Shown: one piece after another, positions 48,855-57,172 of the stretch
Layout: each line of letters opens with the position of its first letter
How positions within the stretch are numbered: the first letter of the stretch is position 1
Source: an uncultured Fidelibacterota bacterium
GTDB taxonomy: Bacteria > Fidelibacterota > Marinisomatia > Marinisomatales > TCS55
DNA: 64,000 nt
Direction of reading: 5' to 3'
Assembly (NCBI GenBank): GCA_913049685.1
Contig: CAJWZD010000003.1
Span: forward strand, 20,664-84,663
The notes under the pieces: model-generated
Told to the model about the DNA's origin: nothing
Database searches by the model: none
Seen by the model: only the letters and a program-made list of their open reading frames with translations
Made by a program: the position numbers and the translations under genes

Positions 48855-50319
48855 ATAGTAAATTTATTAAAATTATTACAAATGATCCAGTTAGGTTGGC
48901 TGTGAAATTTACCAGATTATTATCAATCCATTTAAATCCAGAAATTAAAGTGTTCTCCACGTCATATTGGAATCGCTCCTCAACAACTACGTTAGATTTA
49001 GTGCAGTAAAACTTTCCCTGCAGAAAGCGACCAAGAATACTGTCAGTTAATGAGCCTATGCATCCTGCAAAAGCTATTAGCGCTATCGAATGATCGATTT
49101 CTAATGTATAGTAGGATATTAATCCTATAAACAATGCTCCCATTATTGATCCAAAAGTACCCAAAATAGACACAGATCCTGATGCGCCTTTATCTACTTG
49201 GTTAGCTGTGAATATTAGGTATGGTCTTTTTTTGGATAGAAAACCAATTTCAGTGGCCCAAGTATCTGCAGTTGAAGCTGATAATGCACCAAAGAAACCC
49301 AATAGAAATATCTGATCTTTAAAGAAAAAATAACTTAAGGCGAAAAAAGTCGGCACACCCCCATTGGCTAGTATCTGTAATACATCCCTTTTTGACGAAG
49401 GCTTATCTTTTATTGCAGACAGTAAAGACGAGCTAATAAAGAAGAATACTAGAGGAGATATCAATAACCATCCACCAGAACCAAATATTAATATGCCTAT
49501 CAAAAAACCACCCAATGCACCGCTAAAACTCACGGATTGGAGTTGTCTAGCGATTGAAAAAATGCCAATGGATAAAATAGCCCATAACAATAAATGAGTG
49601 AGGTTTCCATGTGTATAATTAATTAAAAATATCTCATAGGAAAAAAAAGTTATTAAAGGAATAGTGAGGTTGTCAGATCCATTATGCGACAGCATTTCTG
49701 AAAGAGAAGCGCATATGGATGTAAAGAGTGCTAGCCCTATTAGTATATGGAATGGAAGATAAAAATTAGCATTGAATAGCCTAGCCATTGTATCGGTCCC
49801 AAGGGCTACCAAAAGGAAGCTAACGGAAAACATCGCGATTGAGCCCTCAACAGATTTTTTATCCTTCCAGGGATAAAAGTGATTCCTTGATTTTGATCCA
49901 ACAATAGATGCTATTGGATCAGCGAATGTGAGCACACTAACTGCAATAAAAAACGATATAGGCTTATCCCAAAAGAATAAAGAAAGAATTAATACTGATA
50001 CAGGAAAATAAATTGTCCCAAGGCTTTTTCTTTTAACCGCATTCATGCTTTTAGCTGAATCAATTTTATATAGAAATGTGTTAACTGCAATAAAAACTAA
50101 ACATAATAGTATTAGTTGAATATTTACTTTAAATAAAAATGGGCACAATGAAACAACTATACCAACGGAAATATGGATAAAATTCCTAGTAGAGTTTGCA
50201 GGCTTATTTAATCGTACTCTTATAAGCTCTGCGACTCCAAGAATGGTAAAAATCCCAAATAATATTATTCCAAAAAGTGTCCAAGCAGTGATGTTAAGCT
50301 CGCTAAGTTCGATACTAAT
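48847..50319 (-). CDS. Fused polyprenol/phytol kinase-like and DUF92 (VTE6-like) membrane protein
   Basis: This is a polytopic membrane protein with two domains. The N-terminal half resembles CTP-dependent dolichol/phytol kinases (RNFIHISVGIV, KRKSLGTIYFPVS, LTFADPIASIVGSK, KKSVEGSIAMF, MLSHNGSDNLTIPL). The C-terminal half is DUF92 (LGGFLIGILIFGSGGW, ANGGVPTFFALSY, SASTADTWATEIGFLSK, VDKGASGSVSILGT). The first ATG/GTG/TTG in frame is a TTG at 50148 and gives 433 residues, but it cuts into the first kinase domain. The reading frame upstream stays open for 57 codons and encodes matching sequence (VAELIRVRLNKP, STRNFIHIS), beginning at ATT 50319, which overlaps the M16 stop as TAATT. I therefore propose an ATT start and 490 residues. 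Confidence 0.8.
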   Translation of the reverse strand: MSIELSELNITAWTLFGIILFGIFTILGVAELIRVRLNKPANSTRNFIHISVGIVVSLCPFLFKVNIQLILLCLVFIAVNTFLYKIDSAKSMNAVKRKSLGTIYFPVSVLILSLFFWDKPISFFIAVSVLTFADPIASIVGSKSRNHFYPWKDKKSVEGSIAMFSVSFLLVALGTDTMARLFNANFYLPFHILIGLALFTSICASLSEMLSHNGSDNLTIPLITFFSYEIFLINYTHGNLTHLLLWAILSIGIFSIARQLQSVSFSGALGGFLIGILIFGSGGWLLISPLVFFFISSSLLSAIKDKPSSKRDVLQILANGGVPTFFALSYFFFKDQIFLLGFFGALSASTADTWATEIGFLSKKRPYLIFTANQVDKGASGSVSILGTFGSIMGALFIGLISYYTLEIDHSIALIAFAGCIGSLTDSILGRFLQGKFYCTKSNVVVEERFQYDVENTLISGFKWIDNNLVNFTANLTGSFVIILINLLYG

Positions 50320-53141
50320 TATTTAATTTTATTTCCTTCTCTATCCAGCATAATTGGGTTTCCATAACCCAGCTCCTTAATTCTACTCAATTGTGTTTTT
50401 GCATCACCGGCTACAACAAAATACATTTTATCTGCATTAAACTGTGATTCCGCAATTGATTGAGCCTCTTCAAGGCTCATCGATGTTAATACATCCTGCT
50501 GTCTTTGTATATAGGTATCTGGAAAATTAAATTTGCTAATAGTATCAAGCATGTTTAATAGGCTTCCTAGTCTTTCAAATCGTAACGCATTCTGTTTGAT
50601 CAGCTTGTTTTTAGTAAGCTCTAGGTCCTCACTATTGTATGATTTAGCATAACCGTTAATTATGTTTTTGAATATCTCAAGCGATTCAAGCGTAACATTG
50701 CTTCTAACTTGTGAATACGCGTAGAACGGAGTTTGATATGAATTTTCTCTGAAAAAAGATCCTGCGCCGTAAGTATATCCTTTTTCAAGTCTAAGCGTTC
50801 GCATTAACCTGGCTTCCATTCCTCCACCAAGCCTATTATTAACAACACTATACTTATAAAGTTCAGGATTTCCACCTGGTATACTTAGAGAACCAAGAGT
50901 AATAGCGGACTGCTTTGCCCCTGGAATATCTATGAAATAGACTTTTGCGCGTGTTGGGGGCTTGGATGTTTTGATCTCAGGTATTTCAACATTGCTACCA
51001 ATCCAATTTTTTGACAACTGCTGCAGCGATTTTTCAATTGTGCTTTGTGTCATTTTTCCAGCAACATGAAAATGTGATACTTGAGGTGAAATATTTTCTT
51101 TAAAATAACTTTTAATGTCATTCATTGTAATCGATTCAACACTTTTTTCAGTACCACCTACAGGAGTTGATGCTGGGTGGTCTTTTCCATAGAGTTGTTT
51201 TGACAAAGCATTGAATGCAACGGATTGTGCGCTGGTTTTTCGTTGCTTGATAATGTTAAGCCTTCGATTTTTGACGATTTCAAAAGACTTTTCATCCCAT
51301 CGAGGCTCTGTTAGCATTTCGGTAACAAGCGCAACTGTTTTATCTAAGTTTCTTTCAAGTGTATTTCCAGATACATACATCCCTTCTAATCCAGCAGAAA
51401 AAGAAATTGAAGAACCTAGTAGATCGATTGCAGCTTCTAGCTCAGCTGGTGTTTTAGTTTTAGTCCCTTCTTTTAGCATTGCCCCAAGGATCAATGCGGT
51501 ACCTTCTTTTCCTTTTGAATCAAGAGCTTGTCCTCCATCAATTCGCATTGAGAATTGGACAAGTGGTAATTCGTTATTTTCAATTCCATAAAGCTTAATA
51601 CCATTTGACAGTCTGCTTCTCCATACCTCAGGAACTTTTAAAAGGGGTAATTCACCTAAAGCTGGCTCGGAGCGGTCATGAACCGTAGGAGTTTTTTCAA
51701 AATCTGAACTTTTTTCGCCGTATTTCATTTGAAATTGCTTTTCAGCTCCTTGAATAACTTTCTCTTCTTTTATGTAAGCTTCTTCAGAGCCTGATAGAAC
51801 GAGATCTGGTTGGGCTTCAGGTACAACGCTAAGATAAACAGCATTCTTATTTCTTATATATTTATTATATACTCTCTGTACGTCTTCCTTGGTAACGCTG
51901 AGTATATTTTTTATGTCTTGGCCAATAAAGCCGGGGTCACCTGCATATTCGTTATAAAGCCCAAGTTGAAGCGCTTTATTCAAATTGCTTGAAATTCCAT
52001 TATAAAACGCGGTTTCTTGACCAGCTTTAATACGACGTAAATCATTATCATTAATGCCTTCATTTTCGAAATTATTTAGAGCGGTATTTATTGCGCTGCT
52101 AACATCATCAAGATTCACGTTGGGATTAGTTCGGACTCGCATAGTGAATTCTCCTGAAATTTCTGATGAATAATTAGAGGCAGAAGCGGATGGAGCTATT
52201 TGTTGATTTTCAACAATTTCTTTATAAAAGGGTGAATTTTTACCATCCGATAAAAGATCAGCTAAAGTGTTCAAAGCATACGCATCTGGGTGATAGTTTT
52301 GAACGGTAGGAAAGACAATTCTTAGCTCTGGAAGCTTTGCAAATTTATCAAGATGGTATAGTTTTTTTGATTTCTCCAAAGAAACAAGCTGAGGCTTTGG
52401 ATCATCGGCTATATTCATTGAAGGCTTAATTTCACCAAACCACCTTTCGATAATCCGTTTAGTTTCGGTAAAATCAATATCACCAGCAATGACTATCGTT
52501 GTATTGCTTGGTCCATAGAATTCATTATAAAATTCTTTAACATCTTCAACGGTAGCCGCCTGAAGATCTTCAAGTTCACCTATAACAGTCCAGCTGTATG
52601 GATGACCCTTTGGATACAAGGCCTTCAATATAATTCCCCTGCTGTGTCCATAAGGTTGATTATCTACTCTTTGACGTTTTTCATTCTTTACCACCTGCTT
52701 TTCACCTTCCAAGGTTTGTTCATCAACTGTGTTTAATACGAAACCCAACATATCTGAGGTCACCCAAGCCAGTTTTTCCATTGCATCTTTAGGGACAACA
52801 CCATAATAGTATGTAAAATCAAAACTAGTTCCGCCATTGCGCTGTCCACCCCATGTTGGTATCAATAACCTGTGAGCACCGCGGGGTGTATTTTCCGATG
52901 CTGTGAATGAAACATGTTCAAAAAAGTGAGCAAACCCTGTTCTGCCAGGCTTTTCTCTATTTGAACCAACGTGAACTACTGTTGCCATAGCAACTAAAGG
53001 ATCTGATTTATCTTGATGCATGATAACGGTTAGTCCATTGTCAAGCTCAAACATTTCATAGTCGATTTTAAATGTTGTTTTGGAGCTTGATGAGCAGCTT
53101 ATTAATAAAGTAAGTAGTGATAGAGCTATAATCTTTTTCAT
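50319..53141 (-). CDS. M16 family zinc metallopeptidase, two-repeat lipoprotein
   Basis: The 940-residue protein is a lipoprotein (MKKIIALSLLTLLISC, lipobox cysteine at 16), so it is attached to the outer or inner membrane facing the periplasm. The first half holds the inverted zinc motif HFFEH (72-76) with the third ligand expected near E148 in LEGEKQVVKNEKR. The second half is a degenerate partner without the motif (VWRSRLSNGIKLYG, ALILGAMLKEGT) but with the closing GGGMEARLMRTLR and RLEKGYTYGAG substrate motif. This single-chain dimer form degrades peptides or processes exported proteins. Its stop overlaps the start proposed for the DUF92 fusion. Confidence 0.93.
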   Translation of the reverse strand: MKKIIALSLLTLLISCSSSSKTTFKIDYEMFELDNGLTVIMHQDKSDPLVAMATVVHVGSNREKPGRTGFAHFFEHVSFTASENTPRGAHRLLIPTWGGQRNGGTSFDFTYYYGVVPKDAMEKLAWVTSDMLGFVLNTVDEQTLEGEKQVVKNEKRQRVDNQPYGHSRGIILKALYPKGHPYSWTVIGELEDLQAATVEDVKEFYNEFYGPSNTTIVIAGDIDFTETKRIIERWFGEIKPSMNIADDPKPQLVSLEKSKKLYHLDKFAKLPELRIVFPTVQNYHPDAYALNTLADLLSDGKNSPFYKEIVENQQIAPSASASNYSSEISGEFTMRVRTNPNVNLDDVSSAINTALNNFENEGINDNDLRRIKAGQETAFYNGISSNLNKALQLGLYNEYAGDPGFIGQDIKNILSVTKEDVQRVYNKYIRNKNAVYLSVVPEAQPDLVLSGSEEAYIKEEKVIQGAEKQFQMKYGEKSSDFEKTPTVHDRSEPALGELPLLKVPEVWRSRLSNGIKLYGIENNELPLVQFSMRIDGGQALDSKGKEGTALILGAMLKEGTKTKTPAELEAAIDLLGSSISFSAGLEGMYVSGNTLERNLDKTVALVTEMLTEPRWDEKSFEIVKNRRLNIIKQRKTSAQSVAFNALSKQLYGKDHPASTPVGGTEKSVESITMNDIKSYFKENISPQVSHFHVAGKMTQSTIEKSLQQLSKNWIGSNVEIPEIKTSKPPTRAKVYFIDIPGAKQSAITLGSLSIPGGNPELYKYSVVNNRLGGGMEARLMRTLRLEKGYTYGAGSFFRENSYQTPFYAYSQVRSNVTLESLEIFKNIINGYAKSYNSEDLELTKNKLIKQNALRFERLGSLLNMLDTISKFNFPDTYIQRQQDVLTSMSLEEAQSIAESQFNADKMYFVVAGDAKTQLSRIKELGYGNPIMLDREGNKIK

Positions 53142-53196
53142 TATGTTTGCCTGGTTTGTTTAAAAATTTTTGTAAAATGTAAGAGAGAAAATAATA

Positions 53197-53943
53197 ATGA
53201 AACACATACGCTATATAGGATTTTTATTTCTACTTGTTTATGTTTATTCTCAAAAAACAGACACTGAAAAAGTATTATTCATCGGAAATAGTTTTACATT
53301 CTATTTTAATCTTCCTTTAGTTGTTGAATCAATGGCAGAAGAGAAAGGTGTTAGTCTAGACGTATATCAATCAACAGCAGGAGGCGTTAGCTTAAAGGAT
53401 CATTGGGACGGAAATGAAAAACTTTCCACAAGGATTATTCTTAAGCAGCAATCTTTTTCTAAGGTCGTTTTGCAGGACTACAGCACAAACCCGGTAATGA
53501 ATTCTGACCAGTCAATGCGATATTTCAAAAAATTTATAGATCTATTAAGCAGTCAAGGTGTTGAAATATTCTTGTACGGGACATGGCCTGTGCCTTTAAT
53601 GGATGGAAAGTCATTTTCAGGGGTTGACCCAATCCAAGAAGCGCTAAAGCCGCTAGAGTCAAAAAATATTCGAATTGTACCCGTAGGTACTGCATTTCGC
53701 CTATTTCAGAAAGAATATCCCAATATTTCCCTTTTTACAAGTGATATGAAGCATCCATCACCTGTTGGGGTGTATTTAGCGGCATGCGTCTTTCTTAAGA
53801 CCTTAACTGGCCTTTCTCCTGAAGGGTTATATAGAAGGTTTGATCGTAAAGATGAAAGCGGTAAGAAGATTTTCCTTGGGATGATAGAGACAGGTGCTGC
53901 AAAAAAATGCCAAGATATTGTTAGTAAAATGGATATAAAATAA
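53197..53943 (+). CDS. Secreted SGNH-hydrolase-like protein
   Basis: The 248-residue protein has a signal peptide (IRYIGFLFLLVYVYS) and an SGNH-type core: VLFIGNSFTFYFNL (nucleophile serine block), TAGGVSLKDHW, VLQDYSTNP, YGTWPVP and the catalytic DMKHPSPVGVYLAA block with D-x-x-H. This resembles the DUF4886 group. A secreted esterase or carbohydrate deacetylase is likely but no substrate can be given. It diverges from the M16 gene and ends in a hairpin shared with the next - strand gene. Confidence 0.75.
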   Translation: MKHIRYIGFLFLLVYVYSQKTDTEKVLFIGNSFTFYFNLPLVVESMAEEKGVSLDVYQSTAGGVSLKDHWDGNEKLSTRIILKQQSFSKVVLQDYSTNPVMNSDQSMRYFKKFIDLLSSQGVEIFLYGTWPVPLMDGKSFSGVDPIQEALKPLESKNIRIVPVGTAFRLFQKEYPNISLFTSDMKHPSPVGVYLAACVFLKTLTGLSPEGLYRRFDRKDESGKKIFLGMIETGAAKKCQDIVSKMDIK

Positions 53944-53975
53944 AAAGCCCCAGCGAAGACTCACTGAGGCTTTCT
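53943..53975. terminator. Terminator between convergent genes
   Basis: AAAGCCCCAG and CTGAGGCTTT form a 10-bp stem with one mismatch around an eight- to ten-nt loop. On the - strand it is followed by CTTTTTATTTTA, a good U-tract, so it mainly ends the beta-barrel gene; it overlaps the stop of the SGNH gene and can also end that transcript. Confidence 0.7.
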
Positions 53976-53994
53976 ATAGTGCTTGCGATATAAT

Positions 53995-54501
53995 CTAGAA
54001 ATTATATGTAGCAGTAATATTCATCACGTTCCATGTAAAATCGAGAGCATCAAGCAATTCAGCAAAACCGTCACCTTGATCTTTCATTTCTAAATTATGA
54101 ATTGTATAAAGGACTTCTACTCCAATAGGCTGAACAGGAAATTTAAACCTTAAACCAGCTCCATAAGCTAAACCCGCTTCATACATATCACCGTCTTCCC
54201 CAACAGGCAGTGAGTAGCCTGCACGGACAATGCCTTTGAAAAAAGGAAGGCCTACTGGGATTTTTGCAACTCCATAACCATATATCATATCAGGACCCTC
54301 ATCTCCCCCGAGCGTAAACTCTCCACCAGCACCAACAAGGCCCAAAAGCATTCTTTCGTAACCTAATGTAAAACCCATCCCTTCAGATGACTCAGAGGTC
54401 AAGCCAGAAAGATCCATTTTTCTAGATATATCAGCTCCTACTCGTAGCTGAGAAAACGCTGTTGTCACAAACAACAATGTTATTATACTTATTTTTTTCA
54501 T
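53995..54501 (-). CDS. Outer-membrane beta-barrel protein
   Basis: From ATG 54501 the protein has 168 residues: a signal peptide (MKKISIITLLFVTTAFS) and alternating amphipathic strands (LRVGADISRKM, MGFTLGYERMLLGLVGAGGEF, GLAYGAGLRFKF, IGVEVLYTIHNLEM), ending WNVMNITATYNF with the C-terminal aromatic residue typical of outer-membrane barrels. It is the size of an eight-stranded OmpW/OmpX-like porin. A strong AAAGGAG supports this start; 51 nt of in-frame sequence upstream is rejected. Role unknown. Confidence 0.8.
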   Translation of the reverse strand: MKKISIITLLFVTTAFSQLRVGADISRKMDLSGLTSESSEGMGFTLGYERMLLGLVGAGGEFTLGGDEGPDMIYGYGVAKIPVGLPFFKGIVRAGYSLPVGEDGDMYEAGLAYGAGLRFKFPVQPIGVEVLYTIHNLEMKDQGDGFAELLDALDFTWNVMNITATYNF

Positions 54502-54572
54502 AAAAAATCTCCTTTGGTATTTAACGAAATTTAAAATAAATACACATATCAACCAAACTAAGGATTTTTTAT

Positions 54573-54596
54573 CAAAGTAATTTTATTGTTACTTTG
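54573..54596. promoter_or_regulatory. Inverted repeat just before sixA-like gene (operator or RBS hairpin)
   Basis: CAAAGTAA (54573-54580) and TTACTTTG (54589-54596) are a perfect 8-bp palindrome with an 8-nt spacer, ending 5 nt before the GTG start at 54602. As RNA it would fold over the place where a Shine-Dalgarno site should be, and none is visible. As DNA it could bind a dimeric regulator. Confidence 0.5.
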
Positions 54597-54601
54597 GCAT
54601 T

Positions 54602-55102
54602 GTGAAAAGTGTGATTTTATTTAGACATGGCAAGTCCGATTGGAATGCTAGCTATGAGGTCGACCATGATAGGCCCTTAAATAATAGAGGAATAAAAGCC
54701 GCAAAAAAAATGGGGCAATACCTATTGGAAAAGGATCAAATTCCTGATTTAATAATATCATCAACGGCAATACGTGCGAAAACTACAGCTCAGCTAGCTA
54801 TTGAAAGTGCTAATTGGCAATCAAAACTTAGGTTTGAAAGAGGAATATATGGGGGTTCACCTGAATACTTGCTGGATCTAATCCATTCTCAAGACGATCA
54901 ATATACTTCTCTTTGCTTGGTAGGGCACGAGCCAAACTTTTCCTCATTTATTTCTCAGGCAACCGGCAATGGTTATCTTGATTTTACCACAGCTAACATG
55001 GCTAAAATAAATTTTAATGCTGATCTATGGATCAAGGTACAATTCTTGAATGGCAAGCTTGAATGGCATCAGCAACCTAAAAACTTGGTGAAACCAAAAT
55101 GA
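54602..55102 (+). CDS. sixA: SixA-like phosphohistidine phosphatase
   Basis: SixA removes phosphate from histidine-phosphotransfer domains or PTS proteins. The 166-residue histidine-phosphatase-fold protein starts with the phosphohistidine motif LFRHGKSDWN, then DHDRPLNNRG, SSTAIRAKTTA and VGHEPNFSSF with the second histidine. Start is GTG at 54602, which gives the RHGKSDW motif its normal place. It overlaps the first array paralogue by 4 nt (ATGA), so it is the first gene of the array operon. Confidence 0.9.
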   Translation: MKSVILFRHGKSDWNASYEVDHDRPLNNRGIKAAKKMGQYLLEKDQIPDLIISSTAIRAKTTAQLAIESANWQSKLRFERGIYGGSPEYLLDLIHSQDDQYTSLCLVGHEPNFSSFISQATGNGYLDFTTANMAKINFNADLWIKVQFLNGKLEWHQQPKNLVKPK

Positions 55103-55803
55103 AAAATACGATCGCTAGGGGAGGAATAGAGTTTCTAGCTGTATTACTTGGGCTAAGTGGATCCTTATCAATTGATAGTATAGTTAAAGAAAAAGATCAA
55201 AAAGAGCAAAATACAAAAATCCTGAAAAGGTTATATGATAATCTTGTAGCAGATTCTTCTGATGGATCATGGAATATGAAAGCCTATGAAAGAGGTATTC
55301 AGGGATCAGCGAACGTTATTAAATGGTGCGACAGCAACCCAACATTTGAAAGCATAAGCAATGATTTTGAAAAAGATCTATCAGCAATGATGATTGCTAC
55401 AATTTTTGTTCACAACGAAGAAGAATACATGGCATTAAAAAACTCTGGACGAACAGATTTAATATCCAATGAAGATCTAGTAATTGAGCTTCACAGGTAT
55501 TATACTGATATCGGCTTTATAAAAACCCTTGATCATTACCAAAATAATTTTGTTCAAAATCAAATTTTGCCCTATATAGCTGACTATGCGAATGAAGTGT
55601 TTTATGATAAAGATAAGCCAAACAATAAAGTATATATGAATTTTCCTAAAGTGAGTCTTTACAGAATGCCCGACATTAATAAGATACGATTTTTTGCATC
55701 CAATATGCTTACGTGGCAAAAATACGCAAAACTACAATATGAATCTCAAGTTAAGAAGGTTACAGCTATACGAGAACTGTTACGAAAAGAGCTTGAGCTG
55801 TGA
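55099..55803 (+). CDS. Array paralogue 1, ARGG-EF membrane-anchored protein (SGS type)
   Basis: This 234-residue protein begins with the array signature IARGGIEFLAVLLGLSGSL. That stretch makes one membrane helix (about res. 8-25) with lysine and arginine on the N-terminal side, so by the positive-inside rule the following 200-residue helical domain would be periplasmic. A central motif (YMALKNSGRTDLISNEDL, about 135-155 by position) followed by a tyrosine-rich helix (ELHRYYTDIGF) matches the other copies. It is the most diverged copy in its C-terminal part. ATGA overlaps tie it to sixA upstream and to paralogue 2 downstream (GTGA). Function unknown; it resembles DUF6090 proteins. Confidence 0.88.
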   Translation: MKNTIARGGIEFLAVLLGLSGSLSIDSIVKEKDQKEQNTKILKRLYDNLVADSSDGSWNMKAYERGIQGSANVIKWCDSNPTFESISNDFEKDLSAMMIATIFVHNEEEYMALKNSGRTDLISNEDLVIELHRYYTDIGFIKTLDHYQNNFVQNQILPYIADYANEVFYDKDKPNNKVYMNFPKVSLYRMPDINKIRFFASNMLTWQKYAKLQYESQVKKVTAIRELLRKELEL

Positions 55804-56492
55804 AGAATATTTTAGCTCGTGGAGGGATTGAGTTTATCGCAGTGCTTCTAGGTATAACAATGTCCTTATACATTGATAAACAGATAGAAGAATCCTCGAT
55901 GTTAAAAACCGAAAAAAGTCTCTTATCTGACTTGCAGGTCAGCCTTAATCAAGACATAGATTATGCACAGCTTGTATTAGAAGACATGCTTGGATCTATT
56001 AATTCCCAAGAAATATTGATAAACTTTGATTGCTCTGATGCGAAAAATATAAAACCGGAAGAGCTAACCGTTCTTCTTGTATCAGTTTTTAAAGGAAGCA
56101 ATAGTCTTTTTCCTCGGTACGGTGTTTACAGATCGCTTGTTTCAAATAGTGAAATGAAGTATATCGAGAATCAGGAATTAAAAGACAAATTAATTGATTT
56201 ATATGATTTTAAATTTAAAAGATATGAAAATGTAGATCCTATTATAACCAATCTCTATCAGTACGGTTTGGCTGAATTTCTTGTGGAAAATTTTTCATAC
56301 TACCGAGATAAAGATTTTCAGATTGTTGAAAAACATTTTTTAATGAATGAAGAAGTTTTTTGTAATAATAGCATGCAAAAAGAAATTATGAAAACAATTT
56401 CAATGACAAGGGTAGTGCATCATATGCTTCAAAAAATTGTAGAATCAATGAATGTCGTGAATGAGCTTATTTATGAAGAGCTAAATAAATGA
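55800..56492 (+). CDS. Array paralogue 2, ARGG-EF membrane-anchored protein (ITM type)
   Basis: The 230-residue protein starts at GTG 55800 with LARGGIEFIAVLLGITMSL, the shared signature and membrane helix, ending in an acidic D26. The domain behind it is predicted helical with the central motif YGVYRSLVSNSEMKYIENQ and the tyrosine-containing helix LIDLYDFKFKRYENVD. It has GTGA overlap with paralogue 1 and ATGA overlap with paralogue 3. No catalytic motif or cysteine pair is evident. Function unknown. Confidence 0.88.
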   Translation: MKNILARGGIEFIAVLLGITMSLYIDKQIEESSMLKTEKSLLSDLQVSLNQDIDYAQLVLEDMLGSINSQEILINFDCSDAKNIKPEELTVLLVSVFKGSNSLFPRYGVYRSLVSNSEMKYIENQELKDKLIDLYDFKFKRYENVDPIITNLYQYGLAEFLVENFSYYRDKDFQIVEKHFLMNEEVFCNNSMQKEIMKTISMTRVVHHMLQKIVESMNVVNELIYEELNK

Positions 56493-57169
56493 AAAACACT
56501 TTAGCTCGAGGAGGTGTTGAGTTTTTAGCCGTACTTTTTGGTATAACTATATCACTTTGGGTTGAAGACTGGAGACAGGATAGAGATATTCAAGATAAGA
56601 TTCTTGAAGACTATATCAATATACGCGACGAGATTGAAATAGATATTAAAAATATCGATAGGATTATTTCTTCAGTTGGTAAGCAGACAGAACTGTTAAA
56701 AACATTAATCAAATACAGCAACGAAGAGTTAAATTTTGAAGAAGAAAAAATTCTTACCTCGCTTCAGGAAGTTACTGCTCCCACATTTTTTGGATCCTTA
56801 ACAGCCTACAAGGCATCAGTATCTAGCGGCAGATTAAATTTTTCCACTGAACAGAATATTAGCAACGAGATCTCTCTTCTTTACGAGCATTTTTATAAAC
56901 GACTCGATACAAATAGTGAGATTTATGATCAAAGATTGCAAATACTTAAAAGGGATTATTTTATAGATTTTTATAGCTTGATACATGGTAAAAATGTATT
57001 CGATGAAAATACTCGATCAATATTCCTATCTGATAAAATGGAAAATGCGATGTATTGGATTTTGGACTATGTTCAGAATTTTTATACCAATAGATTGAGT
57101 GATACGCGTGTTCAGATGATCAATACCAAAAATTCAATAGATAAACACCTAAAACTGACAGGGAATTAA
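56489..57169 (+). CDS. Array paralogue 3, ARGG-EF membrane-anchored protein (ITI type)
   Basis: This 226-residue protein has LARGGVEFLAVLFGITISL and then the acidic-Trp pair EDW (26-28), as in DUF6090 proteins, which I recall as ending this helix with a similar NW-type motif. The central block TFFGSLTAYKASVSSGRL (99-116) and SNEISLLYEHFYKRLD (125-140) is nearly shared with paralogue 4, which lies 5 kb away beyond the inserted channel and enzyme genes. It is coupled by ATGA to paralogue 2; the channel gene begins 3 nt after its stop. Confidence 0.9.
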   Translation: MKNTLARGGVEFLAVLFGITISLWVEDWRQDRDIQDKILEDYINIRDEIEIDIKNIDRIISSVGKQTELLKTLIKYSNEELNFEEEKILTSLQEVTAPTFFGSLTAYKASVSSGRLNFSTEQNISNEISLLYEHFYKRLDTNSEIYDQRLQILKRDYFIDFYSLIHGKNVFDENTRSIFLSDKMENAMYWILDYVQNFYTNRLSDTRVQMINTKNSIDKHLKLTGN

Positions 57170-57172
57170 TTC

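Noticed and set aside
50319..53141. A + strand frame of about 126 codons at 51211-51591 inside the M16 gene
   Set aside because: Shadow of the M16 coding strand, with no ribosome-binding site and no recognisable protein.
48399..54501. Recent horizontal transfer of the mixed-strand region
   Set aside because: Base composition by eye and codon use look like the neighbouring genes, and no transposase, integrase or flanking repeats are seen.
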